The notes: a model not told the origin generated them from the letters alone. A stretch of 34,795 nucleotides of DNA from Phenylobacterium zucineum (GCA_002221445.1 NMUI01000069.1:1-34795), one strand, 5' to 3'; counted from the stretch's first letter, positions 1-9,014 are shown. Numbers and translations: made by a program.

Positions 1-167
1 CGCTTGTAGATCGCCTTCGCCGCGTCTAGCGTGAGGTTGGCAATGTCCTGGTCGGGATAGGCGCGTTTGGAGATTCCGAACTTGGTTTCACCACCTGGGT
101 CTTGCGGATTGTTGGTGTACCCGCCTTCGTGGCCGATCAAGACTTCAAACGCTTGGTCGAAAGTCAT
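1..167 (-). CDS. GH108-type endolysin (N-terminal part, cut by window edge)
   Basis: Only the first 55 codons are present; the gene runs off the left end of the window. The translation begins MTFDQAFEVLIGHEGGYTNN and continues with a PGGETKFGIS segment. The EGGY motif (Glu14) followed by D-PGG-T-FGIS is the hallmark of glycosyl hydrolase family 108 muramidases, in which the Glu of EGGY is the catalytic acid. The enzyme should cut the glycan strands of host peptidoglycan at the end of infection. The ATG overlaps the TGA of the membrane protein gene upstream (ATGA at 164-167), so the two are probably translated together, as expected for a holin-endolysin pair. No signal peptide is visible at the N-terminus, so export would depend on a holin. 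The C-terminal peptidoglycan-binding part cannot be checked here. Confidence 0.88.
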   Translation of the reverse strand, partial: MTFDQAFEVLIGHEGGYTNNPQDPGGETKFGISKRAYPDQDIANLTLDAAKAIYK

Positions 168-574
168 TTCTTCTCTTCCAGGTTCTTGATGCGAAGCTCC
201 ATGCGGATGTCTTCGTCGTGGCCTGCCTGGATCGCCTTGTGTATTGCGTCCAGGTCATTGGCTGCGTACACGGCCAGAGCCACTACAACTGCCTGTGCAG
301 CCCCAAGGCCCCACGCGATTACCTTCCACATACCCTTACCCTGATTCAAGATTTCTGCGTCCGCAGCCACCTTCTCTTCGAAAGTTGTCAGGTGGTCATC
401 GAACTTCTGGGACAGGCCGGCAGTCGCGCTGGTGTTAGCCATTAAGGCCACGTTGATGGAATTCAGAATGATGAGGAAAGCCCGCTGCTTGGGGTCGTTC
501 TCCTCTGCGATCATTGCCTCGATGTCGTGCCGCTTTGAGTCAGTGGCGCGGCGTGCGTATGGCAGGTCGGTCAT
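164..574 (-). CDS. Putative holin (single membrane segment, 136 aa)
   Basis: This is a 136-residue protein with a charged, helical N-terminal half and one clear hydrophobic segment at about residues 83-104 (around KVIAWGLGAAQAVVVALAVYA). It ends in a short charged tail rich in Glu and Lys. It lies directly upstream of the GH108 endolysin and overlaps it by four bases, the classic position for a holin. Single-pass holins or holin-like proteins of this layout occur in many phages, but I see no signature that fixes the family. A ribosome-binding site AAGGAA lies a few bases before the ATG at 574. It could instead be another lysis-associated membrane protein. The holin role is inferred from context plus the membrane segment. 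Confidence 0.6.
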   Translation of the reverse strand: MTDLPYARRATDSKRHDIEAMIAEENDPKQRAFLIILNSINVALMANTSATAGLSQKFDDHLTTFEEKVAADAEILNQGKGMWKVIAWGLGAAQAVVVALAVYAANDLDAIHKAIQAGHDEDIRMELRIKNLEEKK

Positions 575-636
575 TTCTGGAATTCCTTACGATAGGTTGG
601 CCTTGTAGTTGCGACCCGTTGTAACGGATAAATTAA

Positions 637-879
637 TCACTTTTGAAACTCTGGGCTGAGTTGCAATTTCAGTTTTTCCGACTCATACGCAAGTCGGCAG
701 TGGTCTTTCTGGAATGGTCGGAACAGTAGGTCAATCACTGGGCGCATGAACCCCCAGAACCGTCCTTGCTGCTCCATCCGGTAGGCTACGCTGGACATGG
801 TTTCGTCAGGCTCGCCGTTGCAGATGACTACGTTGATCAGTTGGTCTAGGGCGATCAGGACGCGGAGGATGTAGTTCAT
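637..879 (-). CDS. Small conserved phage protein next to lysis genes
   Basis: This 80-residue protein starts MNYILRVLIALDQLINVVIC and contains a PDETMSSVAYR segment followed by a W/F-rich stretch and DHCRLAYESE. The pattern of a hydrophobic N-terminus, PDET-SS-A-R and then DHC--AYESE is one I recognise from short proteins near the lysis or tail-fibre end of many proteobacterial phages; no activity is established for it. The start is taken at 879 because its ATG overlaps the TGA of the preceding gene (876-879); a longer in-frame reading to 960 exists but would run inside the upstream gene. The N-terminal 20 residues could anchor it in the membrane. Function unknown. Confidence 0.75.
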   Translation of the reverse strand: MNYILRVLIALDQLINVVICNGEPDETMSSVAYRMEQQGRFWGFMRPVIDLLFRPFQKDHCRLAYESEKLKLQLSPEFQK

Positions 880-1325
880 GGTTGGGTGGGCCAAGTTATT
901 TGCCACGGGAAGCCAGCTTGCGTCGACAGATCGCGCAACGCTTGTCGGTAAGCTGCCCATGCCCCCTTATTTACTAAGGAATCTGGAAGTTGAGTCCAGT
1001 CGCACTGGGACAGTAGAAGATTTCGTGTTTCGCGTACTTGCTTGGCCTCTTTGGAAGACTTATAGGCAATATCCTCTTGTGTCGCGGCAGCATCCACTAC
1101 CCACTCTGCCTTCCACGCTCCATCTATTTGAACTGGATTAGCCAGCTTGTAGATGTACTGGTCATACACATAAGGTGGCGCTTCTACTGCGACAAAGCCA
1201 AGAGCCGCAATAGAGTCCGTGTCCATCAGGTTCAGGCCGGTAGCCAAGAACTCGTCGCGGGATGCTTTCGATACTGGAAGCTCAGTGATGGCCCCGTCTT
1301 TGATCTTTGCTAGTATGTGAATCAC
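876..1325 (-). CDS. Tail fibre assembly chaperone-like protein
   Basis: A protein of 149 residues if started at the GTG at 1325, which overlaps the TGA of the collagen-like fibre gene (GTGA, 1322-1325). A TTG at 1340 would add five residues but has no such coupling. The C-terminal third carries RETRNLLLSQCDWTQLPDSL, then WAAYRQALRDL and GFPWQITWP. This R-LL---DWTQLPD...W--YRQ-LRD....FP---WP pattern is typical of the phage tail assembly chaperone family found beside tail fibre genes (Phage_tail_APC-type). The first half (residues 1-90) looks like an accessory domain. It probably helps fold or attach the fibre encoded just upstream. Family recognition is good; the exact partner is inferred from position. 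Confidence 0.75.
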   Translation of the reverse strand: MIHILAKIKDGAITELPVSKASRDEFLATGLNLMDTDSIAALGFVAVEAPPYVYDQYIYKLANPVQIDGAWKAEWVVDAAATQEDIAYKSSKEAKQVRETRNLLLSQCDWTQLPDSLVNKGAWAAYRQALRDLSTQAGFPWQITWPTQP

Positions 1326-2167
1326 GAGAAGAACCCCCAAGCGTCAACACTAAGGTTATACATACTTGAAAATGTCATGGCATAGCCACCTGTTCCGAAG
1401 ACTGTGTTGCATTGTGCTATGTTCATTGAAAAGAAGATGTAGGTGTTAGTGGTGTCGGATACCGTTTCATGGATGGTGCAATTTGCCGCTGTTGCCACCA
1501 CGCCGGTTACGTTGTTCACGTTAATAACTCCGTGAATCTCCCCTGCTGTGTACCCAAAACCGAAAAAGGAAAATGCCAGAAGCGCTCCCCCAACATTGTT
1601 CATAGTTGGTTGACTATTGGCGACGATCTGTGTGGACGTAGCTGCTGCGGTATACGGGGCCATAACCCAAGTCAGCGTACCCACCGACGAGAACGTCTGT
1701 GGGGTACCTAGAATCCACGGACTGTTGAGGGCGTAATAGGATGCGTACCAGCTACCCGAAGATACCCACGAACTTCCACCAGCCGGAGAATAGGGGGAGT
1801 TGCCGCCCACCATCAGCCGCGTAGAAAACGCGTTGCTAGTCAGGTTCCCCGACGCTGGAAGCGTAACGGTAACGGGGTTCGGAGAGGCCGTCTGGTAGCT
1901 ATACCAAGTGGGAGCTGGCCCCACGGTGCCCCCTCCCGCTGCGCCTTGAAAGCCTTGTGGCCCTTGTGCGCCCGCTGCACCTTGGGCACCCTGTGCGCCC
2001 GCTGCACCTTGGGCACCCTGTGCGCCTGAGCCGGTGGCACCTTGTGGCCCTTGCGGCCCTGCCACCGTACTAGCGGCACCTTGCGGCCCCTGCGGGCCTT
2101 CTGCACCGACCACCACAGGTGTCCATACGCCACCTACAAATTGTTTTAGTGTTGCGTTGACTGTCAT
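1322..2167 (-). CDS. Collagen-like tail fibre/receptor-binding protein (short)
   Basis: A 281-residue protein. Residues 1-22 ([20 protein letters not shown]) are a short head, residues about 23-82 are a collagen-like Gly-X-Y run dominated by GPQ, GAQ and GAA triplets, and the last 200 residues form a beta-rich domain with many Ser, Thr, Asn and aromatic residues. Collagen-like stalks in phages form trimeric triple helices that carry a receptor-binding tip. The head resembles the start of the second, larger collagen-like protein upstream (2544-4202). The ATG overlaps the TGA of the small gene before it (2164-2167). It is likely a side fibre or the distal piece of a fibre that uses its C-terminal domain to touch the host surface. 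The tip domain is not one I can name. Confidence 0.75.
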   Translation of the reverse strand: MTVNATLKQFVGGVWTPVVVGAEGPQGPQGAASTVAGPQGPQGATGSGAQGAQGAAGAQGAQGAAGAQGPQGFQGAAGGGTVGPAPTWYSYQTASPNPVTVTLPASGNLTSNAFSTRLMVGGNSPYSPAGGSSWVSSGSWYASYYALNSPWILGTPQTFSSVGTLTWVMAPYTAAATSTQIVANSQPTMNNVGGALLAFSFFGFGYTAGEIHGVINVNNVTGVVATAANCTIHETVSDTTNTYIFFSMNIAQCNTVFGTGGYAMTFSSMYNLSVDAWGFFS

Positions 2168-2547
2168 AGCGTAGCCCTCAATACTTCAATCTGCGCCTCG
2201 ATGCTGGATATGAAACTGCTATCACCAAGCAGGATTGCTTCACGCAAACGCCGTGGTGTTATCTGTGTTTCCAGTTCTGCGATCTGGGCGACTACTCCCT
2301 GCTTGCGTTCAGCTTCAAGCATTTCCGGTGTGCGGGGGTCTATCCACTGCTTAGTGCCGTAGTCGAATGTGTGGTGCGTGGACGGGCTTGCTGGAAGCGG
2401 CACGACCGCGCCGTTTTCGACGTAGTTACCCCATGGGTCAATTGGTGTACTGCTTTCGACTACCACTGGGTCAGTCATGCCCTCGATAGGTTCGTTCGAC
2501 TGCTGCCAGATAAACCCGTTAGCGTCTGGGTACAAATATAGGATCAT
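2164..2547 (-). CDS. Small tail-fibre-associated protein
   Basis: This 127-residue acidic protein contains a segment [20 protein letters not shown] followed by a helical C-terminus ([20 protein letters not shown] and onward to [12 protein letters not shown]). The H--FD---KQW-DPRT motif followed by a coiled-coil tail occurs in small proteins encoded beside tail fibre genes in many phages, where they are usually annotated as fibre assembly or hypothetical proteins. It is coupled on both sides: its ATG overlaps the TGA of the large fibre (2544-2547), and its TGA overlaps the ATG of the short fibre. A chaperone or connector role between the two fibres is inferred from position. Confidence 0.65.
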   Translation of the reverse strand: MILYLYPDANGFIWQQSNEPIEGMTDPVVVESSTPIDPWGNYVENGAVVPLPASPSTHHTFDYGTKQWIDPRTPEMLEAERKQGVVAQIAELETQITPRRLREAILLGDSSFISSIEAQIEVLRATL

Positions 2548-4202
2548 ATTTTGTTTTCCGTTGCAACGATGTAGGACAAGAGCGACACGGACGCCCCCGC
2601 ACCGAAAGCGATTGAGGTTCCGTTGACGTCCACGGGGAAAATGTTTCCGTACACAGTAAAGGTCCGTGCCCCCGCCGCGGGTGTGTACCTATACACGGGC
2701 GTAATATTTGCCTGTGCAGAACCCCCCGGCCCTGAGATACGTTGCGAAACAACACCTAGCGAAGTACCTGTTTCATCTTTAACACCACCGTTAAATATGA
2801 AATACGCCGCCCCAAGAGCGTTCAAACTTCCGGTCAGAGTTATCGAGGCCCATATCGTTATCGGGCTTCCCGTGCTGGTGAATGATGCCGATGTCGATGC
2901 AGTTATCGCGTAACTTGTGGTGACCGAGTTCGGGACGGCCGAAACAAAATTACTTGCCCCGCCCGCCGCTACCGTAGCCAAGTTGCCTTTCAGCGTTAGC
3001 GCAGACCCATCCCATGCCATGCTGTTTGTCGAGTTGCCAATCGAGAACTGCGGCGTGCCACTTACGTTCCCAAGAAAGAACCCGGAAGTGGCATCCCCAA
3101 AGCTGCCTTTGCCGCTATTGAAGTAACCACCGGGGTTTACCATCACCGCGCTCGCCAGCGTGGAGCCAAGCAGACCCTGTGCGCCCTGCGCTCCGGTTGG
3201 CCCCGTGGAGCCTTGCGCACCGGGGGAGCCTTGCGCACCTGTGCCCCCGGTGGGGCCGGTCGCACCTTGCGAACCTGTCGGGCCTTGGCTACCTTGTGCG
3301 CCGGTAGCACCTTGGGCACCCGCAGCACCTTGCGCACCCTGCGCACCCGCAGAGCCTTGCGCACCAGTTGTGCCGGTAGCGCCCTGCGAACCCTGTGCGC
3401 CGGTTGCGCCCGTGCTACCCGTAGCGCCCGTGGCACCTTGTGCGCCCGTGACGCCTTGCGCCCCTGTCAGACCGACAGAACCTTGCGGGCCTTGCGCACC
3501 GGCAGCACCTTGCGCACCTGTCGGCCCCGCAGTTCCGGTGGCACCCTGCGAACCCTGTGTGCCTTGCAGCGACAGGATGTTCCAGTAGGTAGCATTCGGT
3601 GGGGCTTGGTTGGTATTGGCAAGCACGCAGATGTACGTTGTGCCGCCAGAAGCTACCGCATCGGTTGCGACATACGCGGTGGCCGCAGACCAGCTTCCGC
3701 GATAAGTTAGACCCGATGCTCCTACTGCGCCAGTTGCGCCCTGCGCCCCCGTGGAGCCGGTGATGCCCTGAACACCTTGCGGGCCTTGAACACCCTGCGG
3801 GCCTTGGTAGATGTTGCCGATGGCCGTGTTGGTGTCTAGCCACAGAACGGTGGTGTCAGCGGGTGCGCTTGCACCAACCACAATGCCCTGCGCCCCCGCG
3901 CTGCCGGTTGCGCCCTGTGCGCCGGTTGGCCCAGCCGAGCCAGCGCCACCCTGCGCTCCTTGCGGGCCGGTAGCACCAGCGGTGCCTTGGAAGCCTTGCG
4001 CCCCGGGCGAACCCTGCGGGCCGGTGCCGCCAGTGGAACCAGCAACGCCCTGCGCACCCTGTGCGCCGGTAGAGCCTCCCGGCCCCTGTGCGCCGACTGA
4101 ACCCTGCACACCCTGTACGCCCTGCGTACCTTGCGGGCCTTGGGCGCCACCGAAGTCGTACCAGCCGGTGTTTGTCTCGTTTCGGATGCGCAGCGTAGCC
4201 AT
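2544..4202 (-). CDS. Large collagen-like tail fibre protein
   Basis: A 552-residue protein with a short head ([19 protein letters not shown]), then long Gly-X-Y runs (about residues 20-105, 135-160 and 220-345) rich in GAQ, GPQ and GAT. The runs are interrupted by two folded inserts. One is near residue 110 with [12 protein letters not shown], a motif often seen in phage fibre proteins. The other is near 165-215 ([17 protein letters not shown]...TTYICV), resembling the small carbohydrate-binding modules of chitinase type. The C-terminal 200 residues are beta-rich and hydrophobic, suitable for trimerisation and receptor contact. It follows the glycosyltransferase gene directly (TAA then ATG). 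The DNA is repetitive (GCACC and GCCCTG units), which makes length variation by recombination likely. Role: host-binding tail fibre. Confidence 0.8.
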   Translation of the reverse strand: MATLRIRNETNTGWYDFGGAQGPQGTQGVQGVQGSVGAQGPGGSTGAQGAQGVAGSTGGTGPQGSPGAQGFQGTAGATGPQGAQGGAGSAGPTGAQGATGSAGAQGIVVGASAPADTTVLWLDTNTAIGNIYQGPQGVQGPQGVQGITGSTGAQGATGAVGASGLTYRGSWSAATAYVATDAVASGGTTYICVLANTNQAPPNATYWNILSLQGTQGSQGATGTAGPTGAQGAAGAQGPQGSVGLTGAQGVTGAQGATGATGSTGATGAQGSQGATGTTGAQGSAGAQGAQGAAGAQGATGAQGSQGPTGSQGATGPTGGTGAQGSPGAQGSTGPTGAQGAQGLLGSTLASAVMVNPGGYFNSGKGSFGDATSGFFLGNVSGTPQFSIGNSTNSMAWDGSALTLKGNLATVAAGGASNFVSAVPNSVTTSYAITASTSASFTSTGSPITIWASITLTGSLNALGAAYFIFNGGVKDETGTSLGVVSQRISGPGGSAQANITPVYRYTPAAGARTFTVYGNIFPVDVNGTSIAFGAGASVSLLSYIVATENKI

Positions 4203-5135
4203 TTAGATTTGAACCTCTCCAACGGGCCGCAGTGCGTAGTCCCCTTTGAGTGCGATGAGGTCGGACTGCACCACGGGGATGTTGTGCGTGCGCTCAAACT
4301 CAGAAGGGAAATAGGTGACCGTGCGGCTATTTTGAAAACGCCCCTTGAAGTCGGGGATGAATCGTGCGAACTGTTGCTTGGTGTAGTACCAGATGCTGTT
4401 CTCGTTCCAGAAGGAAACATGGGTCGGGTCTTGGAACGCTCCGCGCCCATCGGTGCTGGGAACCTCCAACAGCAACCAGCCACCGGGGGCCAGCACGCGG
4501 AAAGCCTCGTTCATCGAGTGGATCGGGTCTTTCAGATGTTCGAAGATGTGGCTGGCGCGAATCACGCCAACGCTGTTGTCTTCAAACGGCCAGGGCTGGT
4601 TCAGGTCGGCCACGACATCCGCGTCAAACAGGTCGACCGTTTTATAGCCCGTCCAGGCGTTTAAACGCCCACCGAGGTCCAACCTATCCAGCCCTTCGTC
4701 TGCGGCCCAGCGGGAGGCCAAATCGCGGGAATAGCGCAGGTAATTGCGCAGCGTCTGGTCCTGCACCTCCTGGTTGGCAGTTACGCAGGAGTTTTCACCA
4801 TGCAGCCGGTACAAGTAGAGGCACTTGTCGATGTGCCGAATGTTCTTGTGGCCGAAGTTGATCAGCATGCGGCAGCACAGGTCGTGATCGTCGCCGGTCT
4901 TGATCGACTGGTCATGCCCGCCAATCGCTTGGTACGCAGTGGTGCGCCATGCGCGAATGTGGTCCGGTGCCCAAAAGATGAAGCGCATCATCTGTGCGCT
5001 GCAAGGCCACGCAATCGCCTCGTTCAGTTCGTGGCCCCTCCACGGGAAAGAGCGATAGCGCCATCCAAAGGCCGCGTCGAACTTTGGGCTTTCCCATGTG
5101 TCTGTCTGGAAGCTGGCCGAGTTGGAATACACCAT
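4203..5135 (-). CDS. C-terminal part of glycosyltransferase fused to a methyltransferase domain (frameshifted gene)
   Basis: This 310-residue reading frame continues the family 2 glycosyltransferase begun in the upstream frame. Residues about 1-150 hold the rest of that fold, with [20 protein letters not shown] (the conserved ED/DD of acceptor binding) and [10 protein letters not shown]. Residues about 150-310 resemble a SAM-dependent methyltransferase of the class found in capsule/LPS modification proteins: [20 protein letters not shown], then ASHIFEHL and a [15 protein letters not shown] motif. The frame is open upstream of its first ATG to about 5,157, where it would join the other frame if one T were added to a run of three. 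A bifunctional sugar-transfer and methylation enzyme could modify virion fibres or host surface glycans. Whether this half is translated by itself is unclear; no good ribosome-binding site precedes 5135. Confidence 0.7.
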   Translation of the reverse strand: MVYSNSASFQTDTWESPKFDAAFGWRYRSFPWRGHELNEAIAWPCSAQMMRFIFWAPDHIRAWRTTAYQAIGGHDQSIKTGDDHDLCCRMLINFGHKNIRHIDKCLYLYRLHGENSCVTANQEVQDQTLRNYLRYSRDLASRWAADEGLDRLDLGGRLNAWTGYKTVDLFDADVVADLNQPWPFEDNSVGVIRASHIFEHLKDPIHSMNEAFRVLAPGGWLLLEVPSTDGRGAFQDPTHVSFWNENSIWYYTKQQFARFIPDFKGRFQNSRTVTYFPSEFERTHNIPVVQSDLIALKGDYALRPVGEVQI

Positions 5136-5470
5136 GACGGTGTCGGGATCGGCAAAGCCAGAGCCACCTCGTCGAGGGCAGTCGGGACCAGGATGTCATC
5201 GGCATCAAGCTCAACCAGGATTTCGCCGGTAGCCACAGAGCAAGCGGTGCCCTTCAATCGGCCAATCTTGTTGTGCGTTTCATCATCGTCATCGATGTTG
5301 AACACCTTCACGCGGGAGTCGGCACTGATGTGGCCGGGGACTGTGCCGCCGCCATTGAGCATGATGACCCACTCCCAATCGCCAAATGTCTGGGACACCA
5401 GCGATGCGTAGGTTTCCTGGATATACGGTGCAGCTTTCGCATGCACAGGGGTGATTACCGAGATAGTCAT
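5024..5470 (-). CDS. N-terminal part of family 2 glycosyltransferase (frameshifted gene)
   Basis: The ATG at 5470 opens MTISVITPVHAKAAPYIQET, the standard beginning of a GT-A family 2 glycosyltransferase. ASLVSQTFGDWEWVIMLNGG and the metal/nucleotide-sugar motif LVELDADD follow (residues 86-92). After about residue 105 (DEVALAL) the translation becomes nonsense-like and ends at 5024, while the correct continuation lies in another frame ([12 protein letters not shown] into the 4203-5135 frame). One base appears to be missing in the GCTTTGCC stretch at 5151-5158. Read together the two frames give one protein of about 422 residues spanning 4203-5470. The gene sits between the J-like protein and the collagen fibres. 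It may be a real inactivating mutation, a sequencing error in a short T run, or a phase-variable switch; the site is not a canonical slippery heptamer. Confidence 0.72.
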   Translation of the reverse strand: MTISVITPVHAKAAPYIQETYASLVSQTFGDWEWVIMLNGGGTVPGHISADSRVKVFNIDDDDETHNKIGRLKGTACSVATGEILVELDADDILVPTALDEVALALPIPTPSWCIPTRPASRQTHGKAQSSTRPLDGAIALSRGGATN

Positions 5471-5476
5471 TTAGTT

Positions 5477-7855
5477 TTAAGGTAATAGCCATACCTGCCC
5501 CGCGAAGGGACTTGCTGGCTCAGTTGCTGAGATGTTGTTGACTCCAAGCTCTACTGGCTTGAATGGTTTGCTTGCTTGCAACAGTGACCCGTTCCAAGTG
5601 ATGCTCGCGGAGCCGCCTGCGTTGCGATTCCACCGGAGTTCGACATCGATGTTGGTGCCCGATTGGTTGATGATCAGATGGTCATCGCTGAACTGGGGCG
5701 CGGTGATAGTTCCTGGGATAGAGCCGAGCGTCAGAGTGCTGGTGTCCACTGCCGACTCAACGTACACGATGCTGATGCCAACCGCGTTAGCGGATTCGTT
5801 CAGCGAGGTGTCGCGGTGCTTCACCACGAAGTCGTAGGTGCCGCTGCCAGGACGCGCAAACAGGCACGAAGTCGTATTGCCGGTGAACACCACAGTTCCC
5901 GTGGGATATGAAGTGCCCGCCTTGATGACGGTTTCCTTGTAGTCCAGATCGGTACACGGGTTCCATTTCAGCAAGATGCCTGCTGCGCTTTGCGAGATAG
6001 TCAGGCCAGTAACGTCCACGGGCCGAGCGGTCTTACCGATAACGGTGTGAGAGGCCGGCTGCACCCACGGTGACGGGGTGCCCATCGTATTGATGAACCG
6101 GACGCGGACATCGTAGGCAGACCCATCATCCACCGGGGCAATGTACGCAGCACCCTGCGATGCATCCGAGTTAGGGATGGAAAACCACGCGGTGTCGGTT
6201 GTGAGCTTGTATTGGATTTCTGCCGTGGTACTGAACGCATCCGAGGGGACCGTCCAGGTGCATTTGATTCGGCTGATAACGGTGCCGTCACTGCCCACCA
6301 ACAAGTCGGCAGTGCCGCTGGTTAGCGTCAACGTGGCCGGGGTAACGACCAAGAACGGATTGGGCAGGCTCAGAGTCGGCGTGCTGGTGATGGCCGTTAG
6401 TGTGTCCAGGTTGTAGACCGTGGCATCGTACTCATGGCATACCACATCGACTTCCTCGTCCTCCCGCAGCGTCATGTGCAGCACGCGGAAGAGCTTGCCC
6501 ACCCAGCCAGGGGTCGAGTGCGTGATCGCCACTACATCACCAACTTCGCAGCGCAGGCCCGCCTGGAAGGCCGTGAATGTGACCGTCAGGCCAAAGCGGC
6601 TCTGCTTTAGCTGCAAGCCCGCGAGTTGCTGCGCGGAATATAGGTTGGTAGTGAACGGCAGATCAATCGAAGTTTCCAGCAGCAGGTTGTTATCCACTGT
6701 CCGGTAGGCAGGACTGTCCGAAATGCCGTAGTTAGGTTGCCAGTTGTTTCCTGGGTCGAAGAACGTGCCGGTTACTCGGTTGTAGCGGTCTTTGCGGCCA
6801 GCCGTTGCAATCGACCAGTTGCCTGTGATTACGTCCTCATCAAAGGTGAACGATGAGGTGGTAGCCTTGTCGAGGATCAGCTTGTACTTGCCAACGGAGA
6901 ACACCAGCATGCCACGGCAGGAGGTCAGCAGCGACTTGATGTTGTTGTAAGCGGAGTTATCAACGCTCACCACACCGTTGCAGGTATAGCGTTTCTGGTT
7001 GCCCCCAGGCGTGGTAACCAGTTCGTCGCAGTAGTTCGCAGCCGCGATGATGCTGGTGTCATCGATGAGCGAAGCGGGGATGCCTTTGCCGTAGCGGGTA
7101 TTTGTCAGGTAGTCGCGGATGCACAGGGCCGGGTTGTCGCTCCACGCAGTTGTAGCTGTGCGGGGGTCATAGACCTTCACACCTTTCACATCGGCTGTGA
7201 TAGTAGGAAACCCGCTGTACGCCTTTGAGTCGTATTTAAGCTTGGCAGTGAGGTACGCAATTCCGCTTCCCTTGTGCGCGGTTGTCCACACCGAAGGAAT
7301 GTCGGCGATGAGTGCGCTATCAGCGGGCTGTATGTCAGTTCCCGAATGGATCAGGATCGTGGACAAGCTGGCGAACTTGGCATCGCTGCTTAGTACATCG
7401 TCGATGTACACATTGGTGACGGAGTCGATCTCACCTTCGCCCAGCACAATAACCAGATGCAGGTACTCGTTGTTCGCCCCCGATACCTGCACCAGCACGC
7501 GGGAACCACCGACCCGGCGGGTGCCGTAGATCACGGGAATCTGGGCCACATTGTTGGCCGTATTGATGAGCGTGCCCTGCGCTTGCGCGGAGCCAACCTG
7601 ATCGACATTGCCCGCCATGTTCGACAGGACGTAGAGCGTGGTTGCCGCCTGCGATACCGTGCCGATTGTCAGCACCGTAGAGGTCGCCAAACCGGCGTTG
7701 AATGCCGTAGTCGCCGCCCAGTTGCCGACCAATTGCGGCGCGTAAATCAGCGCGGCTACGTCAACGACCTTAACCAGCGTATCGCCGCCGATGTCCCGCG
7801 CAACGTCCTCAACGGCACCGAGCGGGTTGCCAAACAGCTTGTCAAAGAAACCCAT
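5477..7855 (-). CDS. J-like central tail tip / host specificity protein
   Basis: A 792-residue protein. The first 110 residues are hydrophobic and Ala-rich, followed by NVAQIPVIYGTRRVGG (about 104-119), a motif typical of J-type tail tip proteins. Then comes LVIVLGEGEIDSVTNVYIDD and a long beta-rich region with CIRDYLTNTRYGKGIP. A fibronectin type III-like segment covers about residues 500-700, and the protein ends NISATEPASPFAGQVWLLP. Proteins of this family form the tip of the siphovirus tail and are required for receptor recognition and DNA ejection. The length is shorter than lambda J (over 1,100 residues); here the separate collagen-like fibres may supply the extra host-range domains. 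The ATG overlaps the stop of the previous gene by one base (TAATG). Confidence 0.85.
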   Translation of the reverse strand: MGFFDKLFGNPLGAVEDVARDIGGDTLVKVVDVAALIYAPQLVGNWAATTAFNAGLATSTVLTIGTVSQAATTLYVLSNMAGNVDQVGSAQAQGTLINTANNVAQIPVIYGTRRVGGSRVLVQVSGANNEYLHLVIVLGEGEIDSVTNVYIDDVLSSDAKFASLSTILIHSGTDIQPADSALIADIPSVWTTAHKGSGIAYLTAKLKYDSKAYSGFPTITADVKGVKVYDPRTATTAWSDNPALCIRDYLTNTRYGKGIPASLIDDTSIIAAANYCDELVTTPGGNQKRYTCNGVVSVDNSAYNNIKSLLTSCRGMLVFSVGKYKLILDKATTSSFTFDEDVITGNWSIATAGRKDRYNRVTGTFFDPGNNWQPNYGISDSPAYRTVDNNLLLETSIDLPFTTNLYSAQQLAGLQLKQSRFGLTVTFTAFQAGLRCEVGDVVAITHSTPGWVGKLFRVLHMTLREDEEVDVVCHEYDATVYNLDTLTAITSTPTLSLPNPFLVVTPATLTLTSGTADLLVGSDGTVISRIKCTWTVPSDAFSTTAEIQYKLTTDTAWFSIPNSDASQGAAYIAPVDDGSAYDVRVRFINTMGTPSPWVQPASHTVIGKTARPVDVTGLTISQSAAGILLKWNPCTDLDYKETVIKAGTSYPTGTVVFTGNTTSCLFARPGSGTYDFVVKHRDTSLNESANAVGISIVYVESAVDTSTLTLGSIPGTITAPQFSDDHLIINQSGTNIDVELRWNRNAGGSASITWNGSLLQASKPFKPVELGVNNISATEPASPFAGQVWLLP

Positions 7856-8415
7856 TATTGGCTACCCCACTTCAATTTCCGGTTGATCTGGGTGACGTAG
7901 TCAAAGAACTTATCTCCTGGGAAATACACCTGTTGCTCTTGCGAGTTGGTGTGCCGTCCAGGCTTGCGCTCAAAGTCGCCCCATTGGTTGGTTGCGCTGA
8001 TCGCGATACTGCTGTCGCCCGCCGGGTTGTCGTTGATCACCATCGTGTCCATTCGGCCATCGAATATCACCAGTGGGCTGGAAATGGCGGTCTGGGTGTC
8101 ATCCATGAAGGCCTTGTAAATCAGCAACTGCCGATCCAGAAAGGGTTCATTCAGGGCCAGAGAGACATACGCCTGATCCACACCGGACACAGTGATCGTG
8201 ACGTTTGGAATCTGCATGTCACTGGATTCTTCAAGTCCAGTGAAGGCCAGCATCTTGCCGGTGGACTGATAGAGGTTTCCACCCCACACCACCGGCCTGG
8301 GGGCGTCCGTCAGTCGATCCGTGCCCGAATCGAACTTGAACTCAAACAGGTAGCAAGGCTGGTTCGCAGCCTTGACCAGTTCCGTGATAAACGGTGAAGA
8401 CGCCCCGCGATCCAT
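7855..8415 (-). CDS. Tail tip / baseplate hub-like protein (DUF2163-like)
   Basis: A 186-residue protein containing YLFEFKFDSGTDRLTDAPRP, then VVWGGNLYQSTGKMLAFTGLEE. This arrangement (a statement of a substrate-like field, then VW-G--Y---G--L-----EE) resembles the N-terminal region of DUF2163-type tail tip proteins, which sit between the tape measure and J-type genes in siphoviruses and gene transfer agents. It ends in a conserved-looking PGDKFFDYVTQINRKLKWG segment. It overlaps both neighbours by one base and so is translationally coupled. It likely forms part of the ring or hub at the distal tail end. The family call is by resemblance only. Confidence 0.65.
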   Translation of the reverse strand: MDRGASSPFITELVKAANQPCYLFEFKFDSGTDRLTDAPRPVVWGGNLYQSTGKMLAFTGLEESSDMQIPNVTITVSGVDQAYVSLALNEPFLDRQLLIYKAFMDDTQTAISSPLVIFDGRMDTMVINDNPAGDSSIAISATNQWGDFERKPGRHTNSQEQQVYFPGDKFFDYVTQINRKLKWGSQ

Positions 8416-9014
8416 CAGAACACCTCGATGACGTTAATGCTCAGAGGGGCAAGCCCGCCAGCACCGGCCACGATGTCCGCGTTGTCGGATGCCAAAGCTA
8501 CGGTGAACGGAACGCTGTTGGTCACGATTGCCTCGTTGTTTGCAGGACTCACAAGCAGGGCCGGTTCGATGTTCAGGGTCACGTTGCCAGACACATCGGA
8601 GGCAGCGTCTGCCGTCACCATGTACACCTTGCTGTGCCCTGCGAACTTGATCAAATCGCCCGCCTTCGCGATACCGCTTGTAACGGATGTGAAGCCCTTT
8701 AGCGAAATAGTTCGTCCGGTTTGTGAGGCCCCGTTGACCAGGGGGTTGCCGGCCCATGAGCCGCGAGGCGCGTTGCTGCCGTTCAGGGTGCAGGTAAACG
8801 TGTCGAACTGGCCGCGCTGGGCGATCAGGAACGCATAGAACACCATGAAGTGGTCGCGCAGCATCGGGCTGAATACATAGCTGATCGCCCACCGCTGCGC
8901 GTTGCGCGTGCGCACCTGACGTTTCAGGCTATGGGACACCGACACGCGGGTCGGCTGAACAGAAGAAAGGGAGGCCGTGGCTGGGCCTCTTACGGTGGGT
9001 AGTGTGCCGCTCAT
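8415..9014 (-). CDS. Minor tail protein (distal-tail-like)
   Basis: A 199-residue beta-rich protein directly downstream of the tape measure gene, coupled by ATGA (9011-9014). The N-terminal half has SHSLKRQVRTRNAQRWAISY followed by MVFYAFLIAQRGQFDTFTC. This R---QRW-I-Y...L-A-RG----F pattern occurs in tail tip proteins that follow the tape measure gene in many siphoviruses and in transposable and lambda-like phages. The C-terminal half (about 100-199) is a beta domain of its own. By position it should be the distal tail ring or an adaptor between tail tube and the J-like tip. No enzymatic motif is seen. Confidence 0.65.
   Translation of the reverse strand: MSGTLPTVRGPATASLSSVQPTRVSVSHSLKRQVRTRNAQRWAISYVFSPMLRDHFMVFYAFLIAQRGQFDTFTCTLNGSNAPRGSWAGNPLVNGASQTGRTISLKGFTSVTSGIAKAGDLIKFAGHSKVYMVTADAASDVSGNVTLNIEPALLVSPANNEAIVTNSVPFTVALASDNADIVAGAGGLAPLSINVIEVF

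Noticed and set aside
3160-3588. Proline/cysteine-rich repeat proteins on the plus strand
   Set aside because: They are antisense readings of the Gly-X-Y collagen repeats of the tail fibre and have no independent support.
5140-5165. Programmed -1 frameshift as the explanation for the split glycosyltransferase
   Set aside because: The sequence around the junction (GGCTTTGCC) is not an X XXY YYZ heptamer in the right frame, so a plain indel is simpler. It remains possible but is not claimed.
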